In this document: piece after piece, positions 9,487-19,650 of the stretch | Layout: the number at the start of each line of letters is the position of its first letter | Numbering within the stretch: the first letter of the stretch is position 1 | DNA from: Closterium sp. NIES-65 | Lineage: Eukaryota; Streptophyta; Zygnematophyceae; Desmidiales; Closteriaceae | Assembly: GCA_948144175.1 (NCBI GenBank) | Contig: CANXME010000053.1 | Span: 434,001 to 498,000, forward strand | DNA length: 64,000 nt | Direction: 5' to 3' | Position numbers and translations under genes: made by a program | The notes under the pieces: generated by a model | What the model saw: the letters and a program-made list of their open reading frames with translations, nothing else | The model's database searches: none | Told to the model about the DNA's origin: nothing

Positions 9487-12400
9487 ATGGCTACCCCTAG
9501 TGTCCTAGCTTTTGACGCTGAGGGTCGCGCCATTGATTTTGAGGTCTGGTTAGACGACCTGCAGCTGTTCTTACAGTGCGACAGGGCTGACGGCCTTTCT
9601 CTCTTTGACCTCACCTCTGGCGCCTCTCCTGCTCCTGCTACTGATGCTGATCCCACTGTCCGCTCTCAGTGGGCCACCCGCGATGCTGCTGCACGTCTTG
9701 CTGTGCGTCGACACCTCCCTACCTCTGAGCGTGCGCACTTTAGTCAGTACAAGAGTGCTCAGACCTTGTACGACGCTGTAGTTGCGCGCTACTCCTCCCC
9801 TGCCACTGCTGCACTGAGCCGTCTCATGCTCCCCTACCTCTTTCCTGACCTCTCTGCCTTTCCCACTGTTGCTGACCTCATTACGCACCTCCGCACTAGT
9901 GACACTCGCTACCGCGCCGCCCTTCCTGCTGAGTTCTGCGCTAAGAACCCACCCCCCATGTACATCGCTCTCTACTACGTAGTCGCGCGCCTCCCTGACT
10001 CCCTTCGCGTCGTCAGGGACCACTTTCTTGCAGTCTGTCCCACCACCCTCACCGTCGACCTCCTCGAGAAGGCCCTCCTCGTAGCGGAGAAGAGCATAGT
10101 CGCTGTAGGTGCTTCTCGTGGTGACCCTCGCACCCCCATCTTTGAGGGGTGCTCTCCTTCCCCCTTGCTGCCCTCTGTTGCCTCTGCTGCTGCTGCCGAC
10201 CTGCTTGGTCTTGAGTCGGTCGGCGCGGCGTCTACCCCTAGTGGGAGACGTCGCTCCAGCAAGGGCAAGGGGGGCAAGGGCGCGGGTGGAACTGGAGGGG
10301 GCGGTGGCGGTGGCGGCGGTGGCGGCGGAGGGAGTGGGGGTGGCGGCGGGACTAGTGGCGGGGGTGGTGGTGGTGGTGACAGCAGCGGCGGAGACGGTGG
10401 TGGTGGTGCCAGCGGTGGTGGTGGAGGCAGCGGCGGGGGTGGAGGCGGCGGAGGTGGAGGCGGTGGAGGCGGCAGCGGAGGAGGCGGTGGTGGTGGAGGA
10501 GGTGGAGCTGGTCGGGGTGGTACCCAGCAGCGTAGCGGCGGTGGTGGTGGCCAGCGCTCGCAGCGGCAGCAGCAGCAGCGCTCGCGGGACATCCCTCCGC
10601 CTCAGCAGCTTCGTGAGTGGTACGCTGGGCGTCAGAGGGGTGGGGGTACTGGTCCCTGCACCTACGTTCTTCGTTCCGGCGACCGCGCGGGTGAGCAGTG
10701 TGGGGGTGCCCACGCCACCCCGCGCTGCTTTGGCCGCCTGACGGACGCTTGGCGTCGGCAGTTCCCTGGGGCTAGTGAGATCCCTCGCTGGGATGAGCTT
10801 CTAAGGGCTGGTGTAGCGATCTTTGATCTTGATTTTGATGCTATCCTTGCTGCTATGTATGCTGTGGATTATAGTGAGGAGAATGAGGGTTACCGGTGTT
10901 TCCAGCCCGACCCGGGCATTGGTACTGCTGTGCTAGGTGCTTGTGAGGCTGCTGCTCTAGGTGCCAGTGCGTCTGTACTCTCAGGTACTGGTGAGACTGC
11001 GCTCTCAGGTACTGCGTCGTCCTCGTCCTCCCTCACTTTCACACTTGACTCCGGGGCTTCTCGCTCCTTCTTTCGAGACCGCACTACCCTTACGCCGCTC
11101 GGCCGGCCGGTTGCGGTCTCCCTTGCTGACCCCTCTGGGGGTCCTGTCCTTTCTCACTTCTCCACTGTCCTCCCGTGTCCGGCTGCCCCTTCGGGCACCC
11201 TGTCTGGTCTGTACCTTCCCTCGTTCTCTACGAACTTGGTGAGTGGAGCGGACCTACAGGATGTGGGGGTTCACCAGTTCACTCCTGCGAGTCAGCGGGT
11301 GACCCACTGCACGGAGGCACGCACAAGCCGACACCTGGCCACGTTCTCGCGTCGGCCGGGGTCGAGTCTCTACACCCTGACCGTTGAGTCTCCTCCTGTC
11401 CCTGCGTCTGGTCAGGTGGCTGCGTCGGGTCAGGTGCTTGCTGCTGCGTCCCGGTCAGGTCCTGAGTCTGCCCCCTGTTCTTGTCGCCTCCTGTCTCACG
11501 AGACTCTCCTGTGGCACCACCGTCTTGGCCACCCCTCCTTGCCCCGTCTTCGGAGCATGGCTTCCCGTGTCCTTGTCTCTGGTCTTCCCCAGTCTCTCCC
11601 TCCTCTCCCCTCCGGGCCAGGACCTTCCTGTGTCCCCTGTGTCGAGGGTCGCCTCCGGGCTACTCCTCACTCCTCCCACTTCCCCCCGACAGAGGCTCCC
11701 CTGCAGACGCTTCACATGGATGTGTGGGGCCCAGCCCCCGTCCGTGGGCAGGGTTACGAGCGCTACTTCCTGTTGGTGGTTGACGACTACTTGCGTTACA
11801 CCACAGTCCTCCCCTTGCGCAGCAAGGGTGCGGTCACTGAGGTGCTGATCGACTGGATCCGCGAGGCTCGTCTCCAGCTCAGGAAGAGCTTCGGCTCGGA
11901 CTTTCCTGTTCTGCGTCTGCACTCGGACAGAGGCGGAGAGTTCTCTTCTCGCCTTCTGCGAGACTACTGTCGTGCACGGGGGATCCGCCAGACCTTCACG
12001 CTTCCGGACTCACCACAGCAAAATGGGATTGCTGAGCGCCGCATTGGCATGGTCATGGATGTCGCTCGTACGTCCATGATGCATGCGGCTGCCCCCCATT
12101 TTCTGTGGCCGTTTGCGGTGAGGTACGCGGCGCATCAGCTCAACCTTCACCCCCGGGTCTCTCGGCCTGCGATGTCCCCAGCCTTGCTGTGGACGGGGAA
12201 GGTTGGCGATGCGTCTGTGTTCCGTGTCTGGGGATCTCGGGCGTTTGTCCGCGACTTGTCTGCGGACAAGCTACCCCTCGTGCTGCTCCCTGTGTCTTCC
12301 TTGGCTTCCCCACTGACGCCCCAGGGTGGCAGTTTTACCACCCCTCCTCTCGTCGTGTTCTGTCCTCCCAGGACGTCACGTTCGACGAGTCAGTCCCCTT

Positions 12401-15225
12401 CTACCGTCTCTTCCCCTACCGCACTCCTTCCCTCCCCCCTCCCCCGGACTTCCTTGTGCCGGTTCCCCCCCCCGGTAGACCCCCTCCCCCCTCAGGTTCC
12501 TGCCCCCTCAGGTGTGTCCCAGGTAGACGCCGTTGACCCGGTCGAGGTTACTGGTGACTCTGGTGCTGCTGCGGGTGCTGAGCCTGGGGGTGCTGACTCT
12601 GGGGGTGCTGTGCGCGGGGGTGCTGAGCCTGGGGGTGCTACTGCTGGGGGTGCTGGGCCTGAGGGTGCTACTGCGGAGGGTGCGGAGCCTGGGGGTGCTG
12701 AGCCGGGGGGTGCTGTGCCTGGAGGTGCTGGGTCTGGGGGTGCTGGGTCGGGAGCTGCTGAGCCTGGGGGTGCTGAGCTGGGAGCTGCTGAGCCTGGGGG
12801 TGCTGCGTCTGGAGCTGCTGAGCCTGGGGTTTCTCCTGCTGCTGCGTCTCGCCGGGAGCCCCTCTCTCCACAGGAGCTGCGCGAGTGGTTCGCTCGCCGC
12901 TGGAGGCGTGCTGCTGAGTCTGGAGGTGCTGCTGGAGCTGGAGCTGGAGCTTCTTCGACCGTCGAGGGTGCGGGTGCTGCCGGTCCCGGAGCTGCTGGAC
13001 CTGCGGGTCCTCCTGGAGCTGGAGCTGCTGAGGGCGTTGGTGCTGAGCCTACTGCTGTTGGTCCTGCCGCTGGAGGTGTGGGTGGCGCTGGTGCTGTCGC
13101 TGAGGGTGGTGGTGCTGTCCCTGCTGAGTCTGGAGCTGCCGCGCGGCCTCGGCCGTACTTCGTTCCGCTCCTGCAGCAGGTTCTTGGTCTTTCTCCTCTA
13201 TTAGAGGGTCCACCGCCTGTCCAGTCGCAGTCCCTGCTGGAGCCTTCCTCTCCACTGCCTTCTCCCTCTCCTTACACTGGTCCTACTGGAGGTCTTGCTG
13301 AGCGTCGTGAGCCTGCGTCTCGTCCCGCGTCGCCTGTTCGTGCTGCCAGTCCTACTGTCACGCGTCTCCTTGCTACTGTCGTCACTGACCCCTCGTTTGA
13401 GTCCACTGCTGCGTCTGCCCTTGTCGCTGAGCTCGTCGACTTTGCTGCTCGCTGTCGTCTCGACTACGCTGCTAGTCTTGTTGCTGAGTCTGCGTCTGTC
13501 TGTCCTCCGTCCGTCGGGGGTGAGTGTGCTCTTGGCACGGACGTCCTAGAGGACAGGCAGGAGGAGTTACAGTGTCTAGCGGCTGCTTCACCTCATCTCG
13601 CGTCTGTACTGCTTGCCCCTGAGGGAGACCCGGATGCACTAGACATCCCGACTCCGCGTTCTTACGCGGAGGCCGTAGAGGGTCCCTACTCCTCTCAGTG
13701 GCAGGCAGCTATGGATGCAGAGATGGCTTCCTGGAAGTCCACAGGCACCTACGTTGACGCGGTTCCCCCTCCTGGGGCGAACATCGTCAGTGGCATGTGG
13801 ATCTTCAGGGTGAAGCGGCCGCCGGGCTCTCCACCTGTCTTCAAGGCACGGTACGTTGCTCGTGGCTTCAGTCAGCGGCAGGGAGTTGACTACTTTCAGA
13901 CCTTCTCTCCCACCCCGAAGATGACTACTCTTCGGGTGCTGCTGCACATAGCCGCTCAGCGCGACTACGAGCTTCACTCTCTCGACTTCAGCACTGCGTT
14001 CTTGCAGGGTAGCCTGCACGAGGAGATCTGGCTTCGCCGTCCACCTGGCTTCACTGGGACTTTCCCTCCTGGCACCCAGTGGAGCCTCCGACGGCCAGTC
14101 TACGGTCTCCGCCAGGCACCGCGTGAGTGGCACGACACACTGAGGACTACGCTTGCGGCTCTTGGGTTTGCTCCTTCTACTGCTGACCCGTCGCTGTTTC
14201 TTCGCACCGACACTTCCCTGCCGCCGTTCTACATCCTCGTGTACGTCGACGACTTGGTCTTTGCCACAGCGGACACTGCTGGACTCGCCTACGTGAAGTC
14301 CGAGCTGCTGAAGAGACACACGTGCACAGACCTGGGTGAACTGCGCAGCTACCTTGGCTTGCAGATCACTCGGGACAGAGCACGCCGCACCATTACCTTG
14401 ACTCAGTCACACATGGTGCAGCAGGTCCTTCAGCGCTTCGGCTTCACGTACTCCTCGCCTCAGGCCACTCCTCTGCCTACTCGCCACTCACTCTCAGCTC
14501 TGCCTTCGGATGAGTCCGTAGAGTCGAGTGGTCCGTATGCAGAGCTTGTTGGCTGCCTCATGTACGTGATGACCTGCATACGACCTGACCTTGCATACCC
14601 TCTGAGCATTCTTGCACGCTATGTTGCTCCTGGGAGACACAGACCAGAGCACATGGCTGCAGCGAAGAGGGTATTGCGCTACCTGTGTAGTACGTCGGGC
14701 ATGGGGCTAGTGCTTGGAGGGCGGAGTCCAGTGGTCCTTACCGGCCACGCGGACGCTTCTTGGGCTGACGACCAGGCTACGCAGCGGTCGTCACAGGGTT
14801 ACACCTTCAGCCTTGGTTCCGGCTCTGTCTCGTGGCGGTCTACTCGCTCGTCTTCGGTTCTCGGCTCCAGTTGTGAGGCTGAGATCTACGCCGGGGCCAT
14901 GGCTGCACAGGAGCTTCGCTGGCTCACCTACCTGCTGACTGACCTTGGAGAGCCGCCTCGTTCTCCTCCAGTGCTGTACGTAGACAACAAGGCCATGCTG
15001 GCCTTGTGTCGAGAGCAGCGCTTGGAGCACAGAACGAAGCACATTGCTCTCCGCTACTTCCTTGCTCGTGAGCTGCAGCAGCGTGGTCAGTTGCGACTTG
15101 CGTACGTGGCCTCTGAGGCCAACACTGCTGATGTGTTCACCAAGGCACTCGCGCCTTGTGACCATCAGCGCTTTTGCACCCAGCTGGGTCTTGTGCCTGT
15201 CTTGCCTCACTTGCTCTCCTCTTGA
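9487..15225 (+). CDS. Gag-pol polyprotein of Copia-A
   Basis: One 1912-codon frame. The ATG at 9487 is chosen because its context is GCCATGG and the same first residues, MATPSVLAFDAEGR, open gag in Copia-C and Copia-E; the frame is also open a few codons upstream. Order: gag (residues about 1-230); a glycine-rich tract (about 260-345); a C-C-H-C finger (391-414); aspartic protease around DSGAS (521); GAG-pre-integrase (about 670-690); integrase with a D,D35E pattern (about 740-880); a low-complexity PGGA-rich linker (about 1025-1330); reverse transcriptase with YVDD (1586-1589); RNase H (about 1750-1880). The domain order, integrase before RT, defines Ty1/copia. Members make virus-like particles in the cytoplasm and copy RNA to DNA. 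The glycine tract and linker are longer than usual for the family. Confidence 0.95.
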   Translation: MATPSVLAFDAEGRAIDFEVWLDDLQLFLQCDRADGLSLFDLTSGASPAPATDADPTVRSQWATRDAAARLAVRRHLPTSERAHFSQYKSAQTLYDAVVARYSSPATAALSRLMLPYLFPDLSAFPTVADLITHLRTSDTRYRAALPAEFCAKNPPPMYIALYYVVARLPDSLRVVRDHFLAVCPTTLTVDLLEKALLVAEKSIVAVGASRGDPRTPIFEGCSPSPLLPSVASAAAADLLGLESVGAASTPSGRRRSSKGKGGKGAGGTGGGGGGGGGGGGGSGGGGGTSGGGGGGGDSSGGDGGGGASGGGGGSGGGGGGGGGGGGGGSGGGGGGGGGGAGRGGTQQRSGGGGGQRSQRQQQQRSRDIPPPQQLREWYAGRQRGGGTGPCTYVLRSGDRAGEQCGGAHATPRCFGRLTDAWRRQFPGASEIPRWDELLRAGVAIFDLDFDAILAAMYAVDYSEENEGYRCFQPDPGIGTAVLGACEAAALGASASVLSGTGETALSGTASSSSSLTFTLDSGASRSFFRDRTTLTPLGRPVAVSLADPSGGPVLSHFSTVLPCPAAPSGTLSGLYLPSFSTNLVSGADLQDVGVHQFTPASQRVTHCTEARTSRHLATFSRRPGSSLYTLTVESPPVPASGQVAASGQVLAAASRSGPESAPCSCRLLSHETLLWHHRLGHPSLPRLRSMASRVLVSGLPQSLPPLPSGPGPSCVPCVEGRLRATPHSSHFPPTEAPLQTLHMDVWGPAPVRGQGYERYFLLVVDDYLRYTTVLPLRSKGAVTEVLIDWIREARLQLRKSFGSDFPVLRLHSDRGGEFSSRLLRDYCRARGIRQTFTLPDSPQQNGIAERRIGMVMDVARTSMMHAAAPHFLWPFAVRYAAHQLNLHPRVSRPAMSPALLWTGKVGDASVFRVWGSRAFVRDLSADKLPLVLLPVSSLASPLTPQGGSFTTPPLVVFCPPRTSRSTSQSPSTVSSPTALLPSPLPRTSLCRFPPPVDPLPPQVPAPSGVSQVDAVDPVEVTGDSGAAAGAEPGGADSGGAVRGGAEPGGATAGGAGPEGATAEGAEPGGAEPGGAVPGGAGSGGAGSGAAEPGGAELGAAEPGGAASGAAEPGVSPAAASRREPLSPQELREWFARRWRRAAESGGAAGAGAGASSTVEGAGAAGPGAAGPAGPPGAGAAEGVGAEPTAVGPAAGGVGGAGAVAEGGGAVPAESGAAARPRPYFVPLLQQVLGLSPLLEGPPPVQSQSLLEPSSPLPSPSPYTGPTGGLAERREPASRPASPVRAASPTVTRLLATVVTDPSFESTAASALVAELVDFAARCRLDYAASLVAESASVCPPSVGGECALGTDVLEDRQEELQCLAAASPHLASVLLAPEGDPDALDIPTPRSYAEAVEGPYSSQWQAAMDAEMASWKSTGTYVDAVPPPGANIVSGMWIFRVKRPPGSPPVFKARYVARGFSQRQGVDYFQTFSPTPKMTTLRVLLHIAAQRDYELHSLDFSTAFLQGSLHEEIWLRRPPGFTGTFPPGTQWSLRRPVYGLRQAPREWHDTLRTTLAALGFAPSTADPSLFLRTDTSLPPFYILVYVDDLVFATADTAGLAYVKSELLKRHTCTDLGELRSYLGLQITRDRARRTITLTQSHMVQQVLQRFGFTYSSPQATPLPTRHSLSALPSDESVESSGPYAELVGCLMYVMTCIRPDLAYPLSILARYVAPGRHRPEHMAAAKRVLRYLCSTSGMGLVLGGRSPVVLTGHADASWADDQATQRSSQGYTFSLGSGSVSWRSTRSSSVLGSSCEAEIYAGAMAAQELRWLTYLLTDLGEPPRSPPVLYVDNKAMLALCREQRLEHRTKHIALRYFLARELQQRGQLRLAYVASEANTADVFTKALAPCDHQRFCTQLGLVPVLPHLLSS
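10273..10515 (+). repeat. Glycine-codon (GGN) repeat inside gag
   Basis: An almost pure run of glycine codons interrupted by a few Ser, Thr, Asp and Ala. The equivalent place in Copia-B (about 22030-22260), C (about 31210-31430) and E (about 48850-49080) has its own version of different length, so the tract varies between copies. Confidence 0.85.
12555..12840 (+). repeat. PGGA-type repeat in the integrase-RT linker
   Basis: Repeats of an approximately 15- or 30-bp unit around CTGGGGGTGCTGAGC encode runs of PGGAE and similar. Homologous but differently arranged repeats lie in the linkers of Copia-B, C, E and F. Confidence 0.8.
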
Positions 15226-15440
15226 CTTCACTTGTACTGTGATATATATATATATATACCTGCTCTTGCTTGTCTAGTTTTATATATATGTCTATACTCC
15301 TGCATGTGAACTGGCCTCTGGCCCTGCTCTTGTGCTCGGACTGTGTGGTGACTTTGTGATCCACCCTGAGCTTGCTTTGCTTTGCTTTGCTTGACTGGTC
15401 TTGTGACCCCTTGTTCTCCCCCACTTTGCCTATGGGGGTG

Positions 15441-15572
15441 TGTCAGATTATCATAGCTGATGCATGTTTGTAGGCTATAGTGGGGTAGCACATATGGGGT
15501 ACAGCTTTCTAGGGTTGTATTTGTACCCAACTCTGACTTAGTCACATCCATTCCTGTTCACTTATTTTCACA
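15441..15572 (+). repeat. 3' LTR of Copia-A (132 bp)
   Basis: Identical to 8418-8549. Preceded by the polypurine tract and followed by the duplicated target gtcga. Confidence 0.96.
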
Positions 15573-16085
15573 GTCGAGGCTAACGACTTGCCATGGCTGC
15601 TCCGGTATGGGTAGAGGCTGAAGTAACCCTGCGCTTTTCTGCTGGCTGCTCTTCATCCGCTGGCACGTGTCGCAAGAGGTGACGAAATGCTGCACGTCTG
15701 CTGCCATCCCGGGCCAGTAATAATACTTTGCTATCCCTGCTAACGTCTTGTTGCTCCCGAAATGTCCCGCGTAAGGTACGTCGTGAAACTCCTCCAATAG
15801 GATCTGCCGTAGCGGGGCGTAATTCGGTACACAAATCTTTCCTAAACCCAACCTTACAGCTAAGTCTTTCTCCCACTGTAACAGCCTCTTGGTCTGTGCT
15901 GTAGCGATCTCTGCGTCCACGGAGTACCCATGTTGGAATAGACCCTTGAGCAGAGGGTTCATCCCGTCGAGCTGGATGCCTGCTACATGTCCGAGGCGGC
16001 TCAACGCGTCTGCCTTGTTGTGTAGCTCGGGCTTGTAGACGATATCGTAGTGGAAGTGAGTTTCCAGGAAGTCCACCCACCGCAC
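15558..16085 (-). pseudogene. Chromovirus RNase H end and integrase zinc domain
   Basis: Shows the end of a Ty3/gypsy RNase H (HNKADALSR) and the HHCC zinc-binding domain of integrase (HFGSNKTL, YYWPGM, CDTCQRMK). Copia-A lies directly downstream in the reading direction. Confidence 0.85.
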
Positions 16086-16169
16086 CTGTCGTCGTGAGAG
16101 TGTCGGCTGAGACTTCAGGTATTTGAGACTGCAGTGATCAGTATAGACTGTAGTCTTGGCTCCCTCTAG

Positions 16170-16635
16170 GTATCACCTCCACGCCTTGAAGGCTATGACT
16201 ATCGCTAAGGCTTCCTTGTCATGGATGGGGTAGTTCAGTTCTGCTCCGTGTAGCTTCAAACTGAGGTACGCGATGGGCTGCAAACCGCGTCCGTGGTCCT
16301 GCATCAGTACTGCTCCGACTGCCTGGTCACTAGCGTCTGCTTCCACCACGTAGTCCTTGTCTGGGTCCGGTAAGATGAGTACTGGCACTGTAGTTAGTGT
16401 TGTCTGTAGCTGCTCCATGGCTTGCTGATGAGGGATATCCCATTTGTAGGGCGTATCCTTTTTCAGTAGGTCGGTCAATGGCGCTGCTATCTTAGCATAC
16501 TGCGGCACGAACCTGTTGTAGTAGTTGGCAAAGCCTAGGAACTGCTGCAACTCCTTCACGTTCTCCGGTACTTTCCACTTCTTGACGGCTTCGATCTTCC
16601 GCGGGTCCACGTGTACGCCCTCGGCACTCACCATG
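16170..16635 (-). pseudogene. Chromovirus RT thumb and RNase H start
   Basis: Contains LQQFLGFANYYNRFVP, the string at the RT-RNase H junction of Ty3/gypsy elements, followed by VVEADASDQAVGAVL, the first part of RNase H. Copia-B is inserted immediately upstream in the reading direction. Confidence 0.88.
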
Positions 16636-16760
16636 TGTTATGAAGAAGAAGTGATTGCACTATGAAAGTTGGAGTACAAGTAGGAAACCCTAACTTTGTG
16701 TACCCCCTAAAGGCTAACCCACTATAGCCTACACAATAATAACACATATAGTGTTTGACA
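16636..16760 (-). repeat. 3' LTR of Copia-B
   Basis: TGTTATGAAG...GTTTGACA. On the minus strand it is preceded by the polypurine tract TGCCTATGGGGGTG. Confidence 0.94.
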
Positions 16761-19349
16761 CACCCCCATAGGCAAAGTGGGGGAGAACAAGGGGTCACAA
16801 GACCAGTCAAGAAAGGCAAGCAAGCTCAGGGTGGATCACAACGTCACCACACACTCCGAGCACAAGCAAAGGGCCACAAGGCCAGTACACATGCAGAAGT
16901 ATATATAAGTAGTACAGACAGCAAGGGTGATCTCAACCTAGCAGATCAAACAGGCAGGAGTATATATAGAGATCACAGTACAGGCAAAGCCTACAACAAG
17001 TGAGGCAAAGTGGGCACTAGCCCCAACCAAGTACAGAAGCGCTGATGATCACCAGGCTGAAGTGCCTTGGTGAAAATATCAGCGGTGTTGGCCTCAGAGG
17101 CCACGTAGCGCAGACGAAGCTGACCACGCTGCTGCAGCTCACGAGCAAGGAAGTAACGAAGAGCGATGTGTTTCGTTCTGTGCTCCAGTCTGTGCTCCTC
17201 ACACAAGGCAGTGGCAGCCTTGTTGTCGACGTACAGCACTAGAGGAGAACTAGACCGCTCTCCAAGGTCGGTCAGCAGGTAGGTGAGCCAGCGTAACTCC
17301 TGTGCAGCCATGGCTGTGGCGTAGATCTCAGCCTCACAACAGGAGCTCAGAACCGAAGACGAACGAGTAGAGCGCCATGAAACTGAACCAGAGCCAAGGC
17401 TGAAGGCGTAACCCTGTGACGACCGCTGAGTAGCCTGGTCGTCAACCCAAGAAGCATCTGACTGCCCAGTGAGAACAACTGAGCTCCCTCCTCCAAGCAC
17501 GAGCCCCATGCCTGATGTACTGCACAAGTAGCGCAATACTCTCTTTGCAGCATCCCACTGCACCTTTCGATGACGACCACGACCCATGTAGCAAGCCAAA
17601 AGGCCAAGAGGGTATGCTAGGTCAGGACGAGTGCAAGTCATCAGGTACATGAGGCAACCAACTAGCTCTGGGTAAGGACCACTCGACTCTACGGACTCAT
17701 CCGAAGGCAGAGCTGAGAGCGAGTGACCTATAGCCAGAGGAATGGCCTATGCTGAGGACCAGGTGAAGCCGAAGCACTGAAGGACCTGCTGCACCATGTG
17801 TGACTGAGTCAGGGTAATGGTGCGGCGTGCTCTATCCCGGGTGATCTGCAAGCCAAGGTAGCTGCGCAGTTCACCCAGGTCTGTGCACGTGTGTCTCTTC
17901 TGCAGCTCCGACTTCACGTGGGCGAGAGACTCAGTGTCATCTGTGGCAAAGACCAAGTCGTCGACGTACACGAGGATGTAGAACGACGGCAGCGAAGTGT
18001 TGGTGCGTAGAAACAGCGACGGGTCAGCAGTAGAAGGAGAGAGCCCAAGTGCCGCAAGAGTAGTCCTCAGTGTGTCGTGCCACTCACGTGGCGCCTGGCG
18101 GAGACTGTAGACCGGCCGGCGGAGGCTCCACTGGGTACCAGGAGGGAACGACCCAGTGAAGCCAAGAGGGCGGTGCAGCCATATCTCCTCGTGCAGACTG
18201 CCCTGCAAGAAAGCTGTGCTGAAGTCAAGAGAGTGAAGCTCGTAGTCGCGCTGAGCAGCAACGTGCAGTAGTACCCGAAGAGTGGTCATCTTTGAGGTGG
18301 GGGAGAAGGTCTGGAAGAAGTCTACTCCCTCTCGCTGACTGAAGCCTCGAGTAACGTAACGAGCCTTGAAGACAGGCGGAGAACCCAGCGGCCGCTTCAC
18401 CCTGAAAATCCACATGCCACTGACGATGTTCGCCCCAGGTGGAGGAACCTCGTCAACGTAGGTGCCTGTGGACTTCCAGGAAGCCATCTCTGTGTCCATG
18501 GCTGGCTGCCACTGTGAGGAGTAGGGATCCTTGATCGCCTCAGCGTACGATCGAGGAGTCGGGATGTCTGGTGCATCCGGGTCTCCCTCAGGGGCAACTA
18601 GCATGGACACGAGATGGGGTGCAGCGGCTGCAAGACACTCAAGATCCTCCTGTCTGTCCTCAAGGACGTCCGTGCTAAGAGCACACTCACCCCCAACATA
18701 CGGAGGACAGACAGACTCAGACTCAGCGACAAGACTGGCAGCGTAGTCTAGACGACAGCGAGCAGCAAAGTCGACAAGCTCAGCAACTAGGGCAGACGCA
18801 GCAGCAGACTCAAAGGAAGGGTCACTGTCAGCAGTGGCCAGGAGACGCGTGACAGTAGGACTGGCAGCACGAAGAGAGTCAGACTCAGGGTCAGCAAGAG
18901 CAGGAAGAGAGGACTCAGGAGGAGACGGCAGAGGGACACGCTGTGGAGCAGTGGAGGAATGCAGTGACATCCGGTGTGTGCCAGGGACTGGTGGCGGACG
19001 CTCACGCGGAGAACGGCGACTGGTGGAAGTAGTACGAACAGGGGACTCAGGACGGGACACAGGCGACACAGGGCGAGACTCAGGCTGACGACGCTCTGTG
19101 AGACCGCCTGTAGGACAAGTGTAGGGAGAAGGACGAGGAACTGGCGAGGCAGGCGGTAGCTGTGACTGCGACCGGACCGGCTGTGGACACTCTACAGAGG
19201 GAGGGGGACAAGGCGGAGGTGACTGACCAAGAACCTGCTAAAGGAGTGGAACAAAGTATGGCCGCGGCCGTGAGGTGCCCCCTGCAGCAGCAAAGACAGC
19301 ACCAGAACCTCCAGCAGCTCCAGCAGCACCCCCAGCACCTCCAACGCCC

Positions 19350-19650
19350 AGGTCTGCAGCACTAGCAGCAGCTCCAACGACCGGGTCCGCAGCACCAGTA
19401 GCAACCCCAACTCCAGGGTCCGCAGCACCAGCAGCAGCTCCAACGCCCGGGTCCGCAGCACCAGCAGCAGCTCCAACGCCCGGGTCCGCAGCACCAGTAG
19501 CAACCCCAACTCCAGGGTCCGCAGCACCAGCAGCAGCTCCAACGCCCGGGTCCGCAGCACCAGCAGCAGCTCCAACGCCCGGGTCTGCAGCACCAGCAGC
19601 AGCTCCAACTCCAGGGTCCGCAGCACCAGTAGCAGGGTCCGTGACACTAG
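19350..19650 (-). repeat. 33-bp tandem repeat in the Copia-B linker
   Basis: About nine copies of a 33-bp unit; the string GGGTCCGCAGCACC recurs at 19383, 19416, 19449, 19482, 19515 and 19548. On the minus strand each unit encodes an 11-residue repeat of the type AADPGVGAAAG. It lies between integrase and RT. Confidence 0.9.

Larger units (their letters stand above)
8418..15572 (+). mobile_element. Copia-A: Ty1/copia element that looks whole
   Basis: Identical 132-bp LTRs (8418-8549 and 15441-15572) and a perfect target duplication gtcga (8413-8417 and 15573-15577). Parts: initiator-Met-like primer site directly after the 5' LTR (8550 on), a CpG-rich repeat leader (about 8580-9430), one gag-pol frame (9487-15225), a 3' untranslated block of about 200 bp with TA repeats, and a polypurine tract CTATGGGGGTG ending at 15440. 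It is the only plus-strand full-length copia here and interrupts the chromovirus integrase. Identical LTRs imply a very recent insertion; whether it is active cannot be told from sequence. Confidence 0.96.

Noticed and set aside
9571-10713. 380-codon minus-strand frame opposite Copia-A gag
   Set aside because: It is antisense to the gag frame; its Thr/Ser/Ala-rich half mirrors the glycine-codon run. No domain.
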